Below are positions 5,352 through 6,426 of a stretch of DNA of 6,426 bases, in pieces. Position 1 is the first letter of the stretch; the number at the start of each line of letters is the position of its first letter. The stretch is taken from contig JADWMI010000140.1 of assembly GCA_015767395.1 (NCBI GenBank), positions 1 to 6,426 of the forward strand. Reading direction: 5' to 3'. Both the position numbers and the translations under genes were made by a program. The notes below the pieces were generated by a model. That model had not been told where the DNA came from. It did not search any database and worked only from the letters and a program-made list of their open reading frames with translations. Source of the stretch: Bacteroidota bacterium. Its GTDB lineage: Bacteria > Bacteroidota > Bacteroidia > Flavobacteriales > Flavobacteriaceae.

Positions 5352-6426
5352 ATGGATCTCATTAAAAGAAAGAGAGAATTAGCTAAAGAATTTTCGCCAA
5401 CGCTTGAAAAAACTAGTTTAATGTCCAAACTTATGATGGTTGTATTAGTTGCAATTATTTTAGTAGGAATATATGCTTTTTATCTACAATTTATGAATGG
5501 GCATAAAATTACCGGAATGAGAGATAATGTAGTTTGGGGAATATATATCATCAATTTCATTTTTTTTGTCGGAATAAGCTACTCCGGAGCTTTTATTACA
5601 GGTGTTTTACACTTTTTCAATGGAACTTGGAAACATTCCATTGCTAGAATTATTAAGATTATAACTGTGTTATCATTAATAGTTGGGCCAATTTTTATTT
5701 TATTATGTATTGGAAGATTAGATAGGTTGCATTACCTATTTATTTATCCACGAATCCAATCTCCAATTACCTGGGATATTATTGCAATTATGACAGATCT
5801 TGTTGGGTGTTTTATTTATTTGTATTTAACCTTCATTCCTGATTTTGCAATTTTAAGAGATCATGATGATTTAAAAGTTCCAAACTGGCAAAAAAGAATA
5901 TATAAGTTTTTAGCAATTGGATATCAAGATACTCCTTCACAAAGTGAAAAACTACATAAAATAATCAAAATTATGTCAATTATGATTATTGCCATGGCAA
6001 TCGTAGCCTATACAGTTTTAGCATGGATTTTCAGTTTAACCCTTCAACCAGGCTGGAATAGTACAATTTTTGCGCCCTATTTTATAATTGCAGGTTTGTA
6101 TTCAGGTGTTGGTGTTATTATAATTTCAATGTACTTAATTAGAAAAGCTTATAAGCTAGAAAAGTATATTCGGAAAATTCATTTTATTGGTGCTGGAATT
6201 GTATTGCTAGTCATTTCCCTATTATTTGGTTATTTTACTTTCAGTGAATACTTTGCTAAATGGTTCAGCCACAAAACAAACGACGTTGAATTATTGAACA
6301 AGCTATTCAGTAGATATTTTTGGGAATTTATTTTTGCTAATTATTTTGGAATATTAGTTCCAATAGTTATTCTATTCTTTAAAAAATTGAGAACCATAAA
6401 ATCAATCACTTTCGCAGCAGTTATTG
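5352..6426 (+). CDS. nrfD: NrfD/PsrC-type polytopic membrane subunit, copy 2 (3' end beyond the window)
   Basis: The reading frame opens at ATG 5352, 16 bases after the Fe-S stop, and runs open for 358 codons to the window edge. It is cut by the window, not broken. Helices can be seen near residues 25-46, 60-86, 98-119, 138-162, 203-229, 240-263, 279-300 and 321-343, with another probably starting at about 348. It aligns with the protein at 1479-2795: GMRDNVVWGIYIINF (55-69), QSPITWD (136-142), IPDFAILR (162-169), YKLEKYI (267-273). Differences fall at family-conserved positions: the IDMARPDR segment of copy 1 reads LCIGRLDR here (118-125), so Asp becomes C119 and Pro becomes L122, and GHFAPIFW becomes SRYFWEFI (320-327). 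It is probably the membrane partner of the second Fe-S protein, but its quinone chemistry may differ. The symbol is a family label only. Confidence 0.88.
   Translation, partial: MDLIKRKRELAKEFSPTLEKTSLMSKLMMVVLVAIILVGIYAFYLQFMNGHKITGMRDNVVWGIYIINFIFFVGISYSGAFITGVLHFFNGTWKHSIARIIKIITVLSLIVGPIFILLCIGRLDRLHYLFIYPRIQSPITWDIIAIMTDLVGCFIYLYLTFIPDFAILRDHDDLKVPNWQKRIYKFLAIGYQDTPSQSEKLHKIIKIMSIMIIAMAIVAYTVLAWIFSLTLQPGWNSTIFAPYFIIAGLYSGVGVIIISMYLIRKAYKLEKYIRKIHFIGAGIVLLVISLLFGYFTFSEYFAKWFSHKTNDVELLNKLFSRYFWEFIFANYFGILVPIVILFFKKLRTIKSITFAAVI

Overview
The window is AT-rich and looks like a flavobacterium or close relative (Bacteroidota). The support is indirect: start codons follow A/T-rich leaders with TAAAA-type tracts instead of Shine-Dalgarno sequences, A/T-ending codons dominate, and the protein families fit respiratory clusters of that phylum. 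All genes are on the + strand. This is lineage inference from style, not a marker gene.

Operon 1 (about 119-4061) encodes a cell-envelope redox module. It holds, in order, a small 89-residue twin-arginine leader protein (119-388), a Tat-exported four-cluster iron-sulfur protein (411-1388), a ten-helix NrfD/PsrC-type quinone-interacting membrane protein (1479-2795), a secreted protein with two Ig-like domains and a C-terminal membrane anchor (2792-3652, overlapping the previous stop as ATGA), and a secreted monoheme cytochrome c resembling ActE (3663-4061). A strong intrinsic terminator at 4079-4110 closes it.

The intergenic region 4111-4351 holds no gene. It has a weak flavobacterial-type promoter candidate and a perfect GTAAC-N4-GTTAC inverted repeat with Crp/Fnr-like geometry. 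Operon 2 then begins with a second Tat-exported iron-sulfur protein (4352-5335) and a second NrfD-type protein (5352 to the window end, cut off). Both are diverged paralogs of the operon 1 genes in the same order.

By family knowledge, the likely job is electron exchange between the menaquinone pool and periplasmic carriers: NrfD handles quinol at the membrane, the iron-sulfur protein conducts electrons on the periplasmic face, and the cytochrome c acts as mobile or docked carrier. No catalytic subunit (molybdopterin enzyme, multiheme cytochrome or hydrogenase) lies in the window, so the substrate cannot be named. The composition resembles part of alternative complex III or a polysulfide/sulfite-type reductase, but does not match a complete known complex. 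Notable points are the shared loss of one cysteine in both iron-sulfur proteins, a leader-linker module shared by three proteins, the Ig-like anchored subunit, and divergence of key NrfD positions in the second copy.
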